DNA from: Hungatella sp. UBA3402
GTDB lineage: Bacteria; Bacillota; Clostridia; Lachnospirales; Lachnospiraceae
DNA length: 18,192 bases
Assembly: GCA_002358555.1 (NCBI GenBank)
Contig: DEPC01000231.1
Coordinates: 1 to 18,192, forward strand
Direction: 5' to 3'
Position numbers and translations under genes: made by a program. The notes beneath the pieces were generated by a model that had not been told where the DNA came from, did not search any database, and saw only the letters and a list, made by a program, of their open reading frames with translations. Below are positions 7,898 through 15,105 of the stretch, piece after piece (the stretch's first letter is position 1; each line of letters begins with the position of its first letter).

Positions 7898-7952
7898 ACT
7901 CCTGTACTTCGCAGTATTACCCTTTCCCAGTAAGGCAGATGGCATTTCTCTT

Positions 7953-7989
7953 CTTCTCCTCATACAAACTAGTATGAGGAGAAGTTTTT
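7953..7989 (+). terminator. Intrinsic (partial) terminator between binding protein and permeases
   Basis: A perfect 13-bp stem, CTTCTCCTCATAC (7953-7965) with GTATGAGGAGAAG (7972-7984), has a 6-nt loop and is followed by TTTTT. It lies inside an apparent operon; I see no new promoter before the first permease. It probably lets a fraction of transcripts through. Confidence 0.88.
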
Positions 7990-8028
7990 CAGAAGCTTGG
8001 TAACAGTACCAGCTGGATTGGAGGAATT

Positions 8029-8925
8029 ATGAAACATTCCAAATTTAATAAAATCCGTATGAGAGAAACAATGGTTTCCTATGCATTCCTGGCACCAGCC
8101 CTGTTTTTTTTCTGTATCTTTGTGCTTTTGCCTATGATTATGGGCGTTGTGACCAGTCTCTTTCGCTATAATATGAAAGGCATGACATTTATTGGCTTTG
8201 ACAATTATGTAAATATGTTCAAGGATGATGTCTGGCAGAAGTCTCTAGTCAATACATTGATTCTAGTGGTAGGCTCTGTACCTATTACCGTATTATTTGC
8301 ATTGTTTGTGGCTGCTTTAACTTATGAGAAAAGTCCGATTACCCGTTCCTTTTTTAGATGTGTATTTTTCCTTCCAGTAGTAACTGGTACTGTGGCTGTT
8401 ACCGTTGTTTGGAAATGGATTTATGACCCCTTAAACGGTATTTTAAACTGGCTGCTAAAAAGCATGAATATCATCGAAAAAAATATTATGTGGACAGGTG
8501 ATAAGAAATTTGCATTGTGGGCAATTCTGATTATTCTGATTACCACAAGTGTAGGTCAGCCTATTATCCTTTACATTGCCTCTCTTGGAAATGTACCTAA
8601 AGATTATGTGGAGGCAGCAGCTGTGGACGGAGCGAATGACCTTCAGATTTTCTGGCAGATTAAATGGCCGAGCCTTTTACCTACCACTCTCTATATTGTA
8701 GTAATCACCACCATCAACTCATTCCAATGTTTTTCCTTGATTCAGCTTTTAACTTCTGGTGGTCCCAACTACCGGACAACAACCATCATGTTCTATCTGT
8801 ATGAAAATGCATTTAAGCGATTTGAGTATGGGTATGCCAATGCTATGGGTGTGGTGTTAGCCCTTATCATAGGGGGCATCAGCTTTATCCAGTTCAAGGC
8901 ATTGGGCAGTGATGTTGAATATTAA
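8029..8925 (+). CDS. Sugar ABC transporter permease, MalF/UgpA type
   Basis: A 298-residue inner-membrane subunit with six predicted transmembrane helices (first about residues 17-45, last about 272-292). The cytoplasmic EAA loop that docks on the ATPase is YVEAAAVDGANDLQIFWQIKWP (EAAAVDG at 195-201). The N-terminal segment SYAFLAPALFFFCIFVLLP and the motif LTSGGPNYRTTT are typical of carbohydrate uptake (CUT1) transporters. GGAGG stands 5 nt before the ATG. It forms a heterodimer with the next gene's product and works with the upstream lipoprotein; no ATPase gene is nearby. Confidence 0.93.
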   Translation: MKHSKFNKIRMRETMVSYAFLAPALFFFCIFVLLPMIMGVVTSLFRYNMKGMTFIGFDNYVNMFKDDVWQKSLVNTLILVVGSVPITVLFALFVAALTYEKSPITRSFFRCVFFLPVVTGTVAVTVVWKWIYDPLNGILNWLLKSMNIIEKNIMWTGDKKFALWAILIILITTSVGQPIILYIASLGNVPKDYVEAAAVDGANDLQIFWQIKWPSLLPTTLYIVVITTINSFQCFSLIQLLTSGGPNYRTTTIMFYLYENAFKRFEYGYANAMGVVLALIIGGISFIQFKALGSDVEY

Positions 8926-8941
8926 GAAAGGGGAGAATACT

Positions 8942-9766
8942 ATGAAAAAGAAGACCAGTATTTTGGATATTATTTCAATGATATTCCTATTGATTTTTAG
9001 CTTTATATTTATTTTTCCCTTTTACTGGATTGTCACAGGGGCCTTCAAATCTCAGAAGGTTACAGTAAAGCTTCCGCCGGAATGGTTTCCGTTAAGTCCA
9101 ACCTTAGATAATTTCCGAAAGCTTATGCAAAATCCAGCACTTCAATGGCTGTGGAACAGTATTTTCATCTGTGCGATTACTATGTTGATTGTCTGTGTGG
9201 TATCTTCTATGGCAGGTTATGTACTGGCAAAAAAGAGGTTTTATGGTCAGGCAACCTTGTTTAGTATCTTTGTGTTTGCCATGGCTCTTCCCAAACAGGT
9301 TATCCTGGTTCCTCTGATGAAGTTAGTAAGTTTTATGGGAATCCATGATACTCCTTGGGCAATTATTCTTCCTCTTTGTGGCTGGCCTTTTGGCGTATTC
9401 TTAATGAAACAGTTTAGTGAAAATATTCCTACAGAGCTTTTGGAAGCAGCTAAGATAGATGGCAGTGGAGAGATTTTGACTTTTAGCAATATTGTTATGC
9501 CTATCGTAAAACCAGGTTTTGGAGCTTTGGCAATTTTTACTTTTATCAATACCTGGAATGATTATTTTATGCAGTTGGTTATGCTGAATTCCCGCAGTAA
9601 GCTGACTATTTCCTTGGGTGTAGCGACTCTCCAGCAGGAGTTCTCAACAAACTATGGAGTGATTATGGCAGGTGCAGCTATGGCAGCAGTACCTATTGTA
9701 GCAGTATTTTTGGTATTCCAGAATTATTTTACTCAGGGTATTACTATGGGAGCAGTAAAAGGATAA
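8942..9766 (+). CDS. Sugar ABC transporter permease, MalG/UgpE type
   Basis: A 274-residue partner permease with six membrane segments. Recognisable are FPFYWIVTGAFKS near the N-terminus, the EAA loop LLEAAKIDGSGEILTFSNIVMP (EAAKIDG at 168-174), and FINTWNDYF. The start at 8942 is chosen because AAAGGGGAG lies 6 nt before it; an earlier ATG at 8909 overlaps the previous gene and lacks a ribosome site. It ends the transporter operon without any ATP-binding gene. That is usual for CUT1 systems served by a shared MsmX/MsmK-type ATPase encoded elsewhere. Confidence 0.93.
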   Translation: MKKKTSILDIISMIFLLIFSFIFIFPFYWIVTGAFKSQKVTVKLPPEWFPLSPTLDNFRKLMQNPALQWLWNSIFICAITMLIVCVVSSMAGYVLAKKRFYGQATLFSIFVFAMALPKQVILVPLMKLVSFMGIHDTPWAIILPLCGWPFGVFLMKQFSENIPTELLEAAKIDGSGEILTFSNIVMPIVKPGFGALAIFTFINTWNDYFMQLVMLNSRSKLTISLGVATLQQEFSTNYGVIMAGAAMAAVPIVAVFLVFQNYFTQGITMGAVKG

Positions 9767-9776
9767 CAATAACTAG

Positions 9777-9859
9777 GGCTGTTGCAAAATAATAGTAATT
9801 CTACAATATCCATGAGATTTACGAGATATATTGTAGAAATCTATTATTTTACAACAGCC
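9777..9859. repeat. Long imperfect inverted repeat, copy B
   Basis: The left arm GGCTGTTGCAAAATAATAG... (9777-9809) pairs with the right arm ...CTATTATTTTACAACAGCC (9828-9859), with one mismatch and one bulge in about 32 bp and an 18-nt loop. The right arm matches the right arm of copy A at about 28 of 34 positions. It sits 10 bp after the second permease and 48 bp beyond the stop of the convergent glgB gene, so it can terminate both transcripts. The GGCTGTTGCAAAA end recalls IS6-type terminal repeats, but I see no target duplication. Confidence 0.78.
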
Positions 9860-9907
9860 TCATTATATTACAGCAATTTCAAGCAGAATGACAGATTGGT
9901 AATATCT

Positions 9908-11821
9908 TTAGAACCGGAAGATTGCTGTACCATATGCTGGAAGGGGATAGGCAAAGGAGAATGGTTGATTATCACATTCTGTCTTGGTAGAGCGATAAGT
10001 CACCTTATCATCGCCAGTTTTATAGAGACCATGAGTTTGGTCTAAAAGCAGAGTGAAATTTCCCTTTTTGGGTACGCCTACTCGGTAATCTGGTCTTGCA
10101 ACAGGAGTGAAGTTACAAATAAATAACAGATTCTGTTTTCCAGTTTTGTTGCTGCGAACAAAGCTAAAGATGCTGCGGTCTCCGTCATTGGCATTAATCC
10201 ATTGGAAGCCATCCCAGTCATAGTCTAAGCTGTACATAGATGGATATTTTTTATAAATATGGAGCAAATCTTTAAAATAATTCTGTAAGTCTTTGTGAAG
10301 AGGCTCTTCTGCCAAATACCAGTCTAAGGAAACCTTTTCATCCCATTCATGAAGCTGTCCGAAATCCTGTCCCATAAACAGAAGTTTCTTGCCAGGATGC
10401 CCCATCATAAAGGTATAGCCAACCTTTAAGTTTGCAAATTTATCGTCATCAAGGCCAGGCATCTTGTTAATCATAGAGCATTTTAAATGAACAACCTCAT
10501 CATGGGAAAGTACCAGGATAAAATTCTCACTGGTGGCATAGGTCATGCCAAAGGTCATCTTGTGATGATTGTATTTGCGGAAATAGGGGTCAAGCTTCAT
10601 GTACTCCAAAAAATCGTGCATCCAACCCATATTCCACTTAAACTTAAAGCCAAGACCATTATCTTCTGGTTTTCCAGTTACCATAGGCCAAGCAGTAGAT
10701 TCCTCGGCAATAACCATAGCACCTTTACATCTCTGATTTATAATACTATTGAGGTGGCGGAAGAATTCGATAGCTTCCAAATTTTTATTTTCACCATATT
10801 TGTTAGCTACCCAGTTGCCAGCAGAACGGCCATAATCTAAGTACAACATAGAAGCTACTGCATCTACCCGAAGTCCATCAATATGGTACTTTTCAATCCA
10901 GTAAAGAGCATTGGAGATGAGGAAATTGGTCACTTCATGTTTCTCATAGTCAAATACCTTAGTTCCCCAGTCTGGATGCTCCCCTTTCCTGCTGTCTGCA
11001 TACTCATATAAAGCTTGCCCGTCAAAATCAGCCAGTCCATGAGCATCCTTTGGAAAATGTGCAGGAACCCAGTCAAGAATAACACCGATGCCTTTTTTGT
11101 GCATATAGTTGACAAAATACATGAATTCTTTTGCAGTACCATAGCGGGAAGTAGGGGCATAATATCCAGTAACCTGATATCCCCAAGAGCCGTCAAAAGG
11201 ATGTTCTGCAATTCCCATCAGCTCCACATGAGTATAACCCATTTCTTTTACATAATCAGCCAGCTCGTGAGCTGCCTCTATGTAGGTATAGAAGCCGTCT
11301 TTTTCTTCCCGATTTTTCTTTTTCCAGGAACCAATATGCACTTCATAGATAGAAAGAGGAGAGGTTAAAAGGTCTGTACTCTTTCTCTTTTGCATCCAGG
11401 TATCGTCTTTCCAGACAAAGCCAGAAATATCAGCAGTAATGGAGGCAGTGCCTGGGCGATATTCTGCCTCAAATGCATAAGGGTCAGATTTAAACAATAC
11501 TTTTCCGCTGGTAGTAGTGATTGCATATTTGTATAGCTGTCCAGTACCAAGTCCAGGCACAAAAACCTCATAGATGCCAGAAGTATCCAAAACCTCCATA
11601 GGTGTTGCATCAGGATTCCAATCATTGAAGTCACCAACAACACTCACAGACTGTGCATGAGGCGCCCATACAGCAAAATACATACCCTCTTTTCGTCGAT
11701 ATTTCTTTGGATGTGCACCCAGCTTTTCGTAGATTTCATAATGGGTCCCTTCTCCAAATAGATAGCGGTCAGTTTCAGTAATAAATCCAGTTCCAATTTC
11801 CTTCTTCTTGCTAGGTGCCAT
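9908..11821 (-). CDS. glgB: 1,4-alpha-glucan branching enzyme
   Basis: A 637-residue GH13 enzyme that introduces alpha-1,6 branches into glycogen. An N-terminal CBM48-type domain (about 20-135, with VWAPHAQSVSVVGDFNDWN) precedes the catalytic barrel. GH13 residues are the nucleophile D320 in IDGLRVDAVASM, the acid E373 in VIAEESTAW, and D441 in LSHDEVV. It lacks the extra N-terminal domain of E. coli GlgB, as is common in Firmicutes. GGAGG stands 9 nt before the ATG. Other glycogen genes are not adjacent, so it appears to stand alone. The stop lies 48 bp from repeat copy B, which probably ends the transcript. Confidence 0.96.
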   Translation of the reverse strand: MAPSKKKEIGTGFITETDRYLFGEGTHYEIYEKLGAHPKKYRRKEGMYFAVWAPHAQSVSVVGDFNDWNPDATPMEVLDTSGIYEVFVPGLGTGQLYKYAITTTSGKVLFKSDPYAFEAEYRPGTASITADISGFVWKDDTWMQKRKSTDLLTSPLSIYEVHIGSWKKKNREEKDGFYTYIEAAHELADYVKEMGYTHVELMGIAEHPFDGSWGYQVTGYYAPTSRYGTAKEFMYFVNYMHKKGIGVILDWVPAHFPKDAHGLADFDGQALYEYADSRKGEHPDWGTKVFDYEKHEVTNFLISNALYWIEKYHIDGLRVDAVASMLYLDYGRSAGNWVANKYGENKNLEAIEFFRHLNSIINQRCKGAMVIAEESTAWPMVTGKPEDNGLGFKFKWNMGWMHDFLEYMKLDPYFRKYNHHKMTFGMTYATSENFILVLSHDEVVHLKCSMINKMPGLDDDKFANLKVGYTFMMGHPGKKLLFMGQDFGQLHEWDEKVSLDWYLAEEPLHKDLQNYFKDLLHIYKKYPSMYSLDYDWDGFQWINANDGDRSIFSFVRSNKTGKQNLLFICNFTPVARPDYRVGVPKKGNFTLLLDQTHGLYKTGDDKVTYRSTKTECDNQPFSFAYPLPAYGTAIFRF

Positions 11822-11870
11822 AACTTATTCCTCCATAATCTTTAAAACAATCCCCCGATTGTCCTCTGAT

Positions 11871-11932
11871 AGTATACTGTCTTAGCAGATTAGAACATTC
11901 TTGAAAATGCTTTAAATTGCAAGAATATCTGC
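11871..11932 (-). promoter_or_regulatory. glgB leader with inverted repeat and possible -10
   Basis: Upstream of glgB on the minus strand, a split inverted repeat pairs GCAGAT with ATCTGC (11885-11890 with 11927-11932) and ATTCTTG with CAAGAAT (11897-11903 with 11920-11926). It is followed by TATACT (11871-11876), which could be a -10 box, although no good -35 stands at 17 bp. A short CAATC/GATTG hairpin lies nearer the ribosome site (11848-11861). No T-run makes the large repeat a clear terminator. Confidence 0.35.
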
Positions 11933-11970
11933 TTTAGTGCAGAGGTATTGCCTTTCTCAGACAAACATAT

Positions 11971-12201
11971 TTATGCATCCACCTCAAGACTTTTGAATCT
12001 GCGCAGCAAAAACTGATATCTAAGCTGTGCTGCGTTCAATTCATAAATATAACAGTCAATAAGAGTGGGGTCCACCACCTGCTCAAAATGGTTTCTCACA
12101 GAATCAATCCTATGGCGGGTTTGCTCAATCTGTGCCTGAAGAGCCTGTCGTTCCCTGAATTTACTCAAGGCTGCACTTAATTTCTTTCCATGTCTTTGCA
12201 T
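11971..12201 (-). CDS. DUF2508 (YaaL-like) small protein
   Basis: A 76-residue, basic, mostly helical protein without signal or membrane segment. The C-terminal half, DPTLIDCYIYELNAAQLRYQFLLRRFK, matches the DUF2508/YaaL pattern as I remember it (a DP turn followed by a helix with Y-x-FLLR-x-x-K). The function of this family is unknown. It has its own promoter (12288-12316) and AAGGAG before the ATG. It lies 149 bp upstream of glgB in the same orientation and divergent from the Tad operon; co-transcription with glgB is possible. Confidence 0.75.
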   Translation of the reverse strand: MQRHGKKLSAALSKFRERQALQAQIEQTRHRIDSVRNHFEQVVDPTLIDCYIYELNAAQLRYQFLLRRFKSLEVDA

Positions 12202-12287
12202 AATTGTCTTATCTCCTTAATAAAACTTTAATATTGATAAAACAAGTATGTCTGAAAATGGAATTTTTATACATGGAAATTAACCCT

Positions 12288-12316
12288 ATTTTACCATTTT
12301 CCAAGAACTAGGTCAA
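12288..12316 (-). promoter_or_regulatory. Promoter of the DUF2508 gene
   Basis: On the minus strand TTGACC (12311-12316), a 17-bp spacer and TAAAAT (12288-12293). The leader would be about 80 nt. Confidence 0.7.
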
Positions 12317-12397
12317 CGAGGTCTCTTGAAAAATCTACAAAAAAATAGGAAAATCATCAAGTATTTTAGGCAAGTTTTAGCGAAATAAAAAATACAC

Positions 12398-12426
12398 TTG
12401 ACATTTTCCCAAAATCTGTGCATAAT
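12398..12426 (+). promoter_or_regulatory. Promoter of the Tad pilus operon
   Basis: TTGACA (12398-12403), a 17-bp spacer and CATAAT (12421-12426). It is divergent from the DUF2508 promoter. Confidence 0.75.
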
Positions 12427-12432
12427 AGAAGC

Positions 12433-12669
12433 ACAGTCCATATAAATCACAGATATTTTCACAAGTATTCCGTTTTCGGTTATACTGCCTATATCGGGCA
12501 GAGATTTCCTTGAGAAATAAAAAGAGAATAAAAATAGCAAAACAGGATTTTGTAAGAGGCTATTGTTGCTTGAATTGCTATTCAAGCGAAATGAAGTAGA
12601 ATTTGAGTTTTTTGTCTATTTTTATGAAATGAGTAACAAACAGAATGAGAGATAAGGAGGTGTAGATTT
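12433..12669 (+). promoter_or_regulatory. Long 5' leader of the Tad operon
   Basis: About 235 nt separate the predicted transcript start from the first gene. Small hairpins are visible: CTGCC/GGCAG (12485-12501) and GCTTGAA/TTCAAGC (12568-12587). I looked for the conserved cores of c-di-GMP-I riboswitches and did not find them. A 90-codon minus-strand frame across this stretch (12313-12585) has no family resemblance. The leader may be regulatory, but nothing identifies a class. Confidence 0.4.
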
Positions 12670-13197
12670 ATTTTTGTAAAATCAGGGCTTTTGTTGGTCA
12701 TTTTGTTGGGAGGAGCTTGGTATGATATCAGAGAACAGAGGATTCCCAACTGGTGGTGTGCTCTTGCCTGTGTATGCGGGGGATGTTTAACCTGGATATG
12801 TGCTCCTCAAGGGCAAAAGATATGGCAGCCTCTGTTCTATTTGATTCGTCTTTTGGCGGTAATTGCGATTTGGTTTCCCCTATTTAGACTCAGAATGATT
12901 GGAGCTGGAGATGTAAAGTTGATGGCATTGATAGCTGGATATCTTGGTTTTGGGACTGGAATTGTTGCTATATTATATGGATTTTTCATTGGAGCTGTTC
13001 TGGCTTTCTTAAAAATGCTGATATGCAGGAATCTGCTGCAGCGTCTGAATTATTTTTTCGTCTATATCAGACGGTTACTTCTCACAAAAAAGGCTTTGCC
13101 TTATTATCAGGCATCAAGAGATGGAAAGGATATGGTAATTCCATTGGGATTATGTCTGCTGGGAGGTTATATGTGGTATCTGTTAGGGATATTTTAG
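12670..13197 (+). CDS. Prepilin peptidase, A24 family (TadV/CpaA type), with probable ATT start
   Basis: An approximately 175-residue inner-membrane aspartic protease that cleaves Flp-type prepilins. The two catalytic aspartates are visible: D19 in YDIREQRIPN and D81 in the GAGDVK motif (numbered from 12670). Several hydrophobic helices follow, and there is no N-methyltransferase domain, as in the TadV/CpaA group. No ATG is available. AAGGAGG (12654-12660) stands 9 nt before an in-frame ATT at 12670, giving FVKSGLLLVILLGGAWYD, a normal first helix. The first in-frame TTG (12691) lies 30 nt from the ribosome site and shortens that helix. It is the first gene of the Tad operon, 31 bp before the TadZ-like gene. 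Confidence 0.85.
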   Translation: MFVKSGLLLVILLGGAWYDIREQRIPNWWCALACVCGGCLTWICAPQGQKIWQPLFYLIRLLAVIAIWFPLFRLRMIGAGDVKLMALIAGYLGFGTGIVAILYGFFIGAVLAFLKMLICRNLLQRLNYFFVYIRRLLLTKKALPYYQASRDGKDMVIPLGLCLLGGYMWYLLGIF

Positions 13198-13228
13198 AAA
13201 TAAATCATGAAGTAAATAAGGAGGTACA

Positions 13229-14230
13229 ATGGAAAAGATTATGGCAGTCTACGATGTGGATGCCTATTATACAGAGCGTTTTGCTGATGTGGTAAATCAG
13301 AAGGAAAAGACTCCTTTTATGGTGATTCCTTTTACTTCGCTGGAGACATTAAAGGAGTATGCGAAAGGCCATTCTATAGAGATTCTTTTGGTTAATGCAG
13401 CAGTGCCGACAAAGCATATAGAAGGAATTGCGGCTCAGACAGTAGTTACTCTTGCAGAAGGAGAGGTGGTTTCTGCTACAGGTAGCTATCCAAGTGTTTA
13501 TAAATATCAGTCTACAGACAGTGTGATTCGGGAAGTAATGTCCTATTATTGTGAAAAACCCCAGGATAACTATGTGGCAGTGGGAAAACAGGCCAAAGTG
13601 ATTGGTATCTATTCTCCAGTAAGTCGCTGTTTAAAGACATCACTGGCTTTGACCATAGGTCAACAGCTAGCCAGGGATACCAAAGTATTATATATCAGTT
13701 TTGAGGCGTTTGCTGGTTTTACAAGGCTCATTGACGGGGATAACAAAGGAGACTTGTCAGATGTACTCTATTTTTTCCGACAAGAAAGTTTTGGAATTAT
13801 GAGGATGCGGAGTATGGTATATAATTGGAAAGATATGGATTATATTCCACCTGTAAAATATCCAGAAGATTTGGAACAACTGACTGGAGAAGAGGCAGCA
13901 CATCTGACAGAAAAGATAGCCTCAGAATGTGGGTATGAATATATTGTGATGGATTTAGGGCAGACTATTTGCAACATTATCCCATTGTTGAAGCTCTGTG
14001 ATATTATCTATATGCCAGTGAAGGAAGATGGTGTTTCCTCTGCCAAGCTAGAGGAATTTGAAGAATACTTAGAATTGTCCCATCAGGAAAAACTTAAAGA
14101 GCAGATTCAGAAGGTAAAGTTGCCTTATCACAATAGTTTTGGGAGAAGAGATACTTATATGGAACAGCTTCTTTGGGGAGAATTGGGAGATTATGTGAGG
14201 AAGCTTCTGAAAGGAGTGGCATGGAACTAG
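13229..14230 (+). CDS. TadZ/CpaE-like pilus-assembly protein with degenerate ATPase loop
   Basis: A 333-residue cytosolic protein of the ParA/MinD-like TadZ group, which localises Tad pilus machinery at the cell pole. Residues about 1-110 resemble the atypical receiver-like domain of TadZ. The MinD-like domain follows, with the deviant Walker A position occupied by YSPVSRCLKTSLAL (128-141), a VLYISFEAFAGF strand (153-164) in place of switch A', and YIVMDLG (238-244) at Walker B. The KGGxGKT glycines and signature lysine are missing, so ATP hydrolysis is doubtful. AAGGAGG stands 4 nt before the ATG. The gene overlaps tadA by 10 bp, showing tight coupling. Confidence 0.78.
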   Translation: MEKIMAVYDVDAYYTERFADVVNQKEKTPFMVIPFTSLETLKEYAKGHSIEILLVNAAVPTKHIEGIAAQTVVTLAEGEVVSATGSYPSVYKYQSTDSVIREVMSYYCEKPQDNYVAVGKQAKVIGIYSPVSRCLKTSLALTIGQQLARDTKVLYISFEAFAGFTRLIDGDNKGDLSDVLYFFRQESFGIMRMRSMVYNWKDMDYIPPVKYPEDLEQLTGEEAAHLTEKIASECGYEYIVMDLGQTICNIIPLLKLCDIIYMPVKEDGVSSAKLEEFEEYLELSHQEKLKEQIQKVKLPYHNSFGRRDTYMEQLLWGELGDYVRKLLKGVAWN

Positions 14231-15102
14231 AACACCACAAGACAATATCAACTAAAAAGGAAAAACAAAATGAGACAGACAAAAACAGGGGAATACGAGA
14301 AGAACTGCGCAAGGAGGTGAGAGAAGAAATAAGTGGTATCCAGCAGATAAGCGATGAGGAATTATATGAGATTATTGATAGACATATCTTTAAAAAGGGA
14401 GAAGAAGAATACCTGCCTCTGAAAGAACGGATTGAATTAAGAACTGGATTATTTAACTCCTTCCGAAAGCTGGATATTTTGCAACAACTTTTAGATGATA
14501 CAGAGGTGACAGAAGTAATGATAAATGGTCCAGAACATATTTTTCTGGAGAGAAAGGGGGTGATGGAATCCTGGAATCAGGAATTTGATTCGGAAGAACA
14601 GTTGGAGGATATGGTTCAGCAGATAGTCAGTCGTGTCAACCGGACAGTCAATGTGGCTTCTCCGATTGCAGATGCCAGACTTCCTGATGGATCTAGAGTT
14701 CATGTAGTACTGCCTCCTATTTCTTTAGATGGGCCTGTAGTGACTATCCGTAAATTTCCAAGGCAAATTACTATGCAAATGTTGATTGAGTCTGGTACAG
14801 TCAGCACAGAGGCAGCGAAGTTTTTAGAAAAATTGGTACATGCAGGCTATAATATCTTTATCAGTGGTGGAACCAATTCTGGTAAGACCACATTCTTAAA
14901 TGCCCTATCGGCATATATTCCCCAGGAAGAACGGGTGATTACGATTGAGGATTCTGCAGAATTGCAGATTCAGCAAGTAAAAAATTTAATTCGCTTGGAA
15001 ACCCGCAGTGCAAATCCCCAGGGAGAGGGAGCGATTAGCATTGGAGACTTGATTCGTGCATCTTTGAGGATGAATCCAACAGGATACATAATAAAAAAAT
15101 GA
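14221..15102 (+). pseudogene. TadA/CpaF pilus ATPase, truncated by an integrative element
   Basis: A secretion ATPase of the VirB11/CpaF family, intact for about 287 residues. Present are a charged N-terminal region, the N-terminal domain (ILQQLLDDTEVTEVMINGPE), and ADARLPDGSRVHVVLPP. The Walker A loop GGTNSGKTT (216-224) and Asp box ITIEDSAEL (240-248) follow, then IRASLRMNP. After RMNP (codon ending 15078) the family continues with R-I-I-V-G-E-V-R-G and Walker B, but here it reads TGYIIKK and stops. Walker B, the His box and about 110-130 residues are missing. The ATG at 14221, with AAAGGAG before it, overlaps the tadZ stop. The product is predicted to be unable to hydrolyse ATP. The missing 3' part should lie beyond the element. 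Confidence 0.88.
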
Positions 15103-15105
15103 GAT
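15076..15105. other. Left attachment junction (attL) of the element inside tadA
   Basis: Homology to CpaF ends at codon 15076-15078, and the 3' end of the serine recombinase gene is at 15106. Large serine recombinases commonly lie next to their attachment site, so the crossover should be within about 15074-15090 (AATCCAACAGGATACAT). The exact core cannot be fixed without the right junction. Confidence 0.7.

Noticed and set aside
12313..12585. A 90-codon minus-strand frame between DUF2508 and the Tad operon
   Set aside because: It overlaps the divergent promoters, is Phe/Lys/Ser-rich without a pattern, and has no ribosome site.
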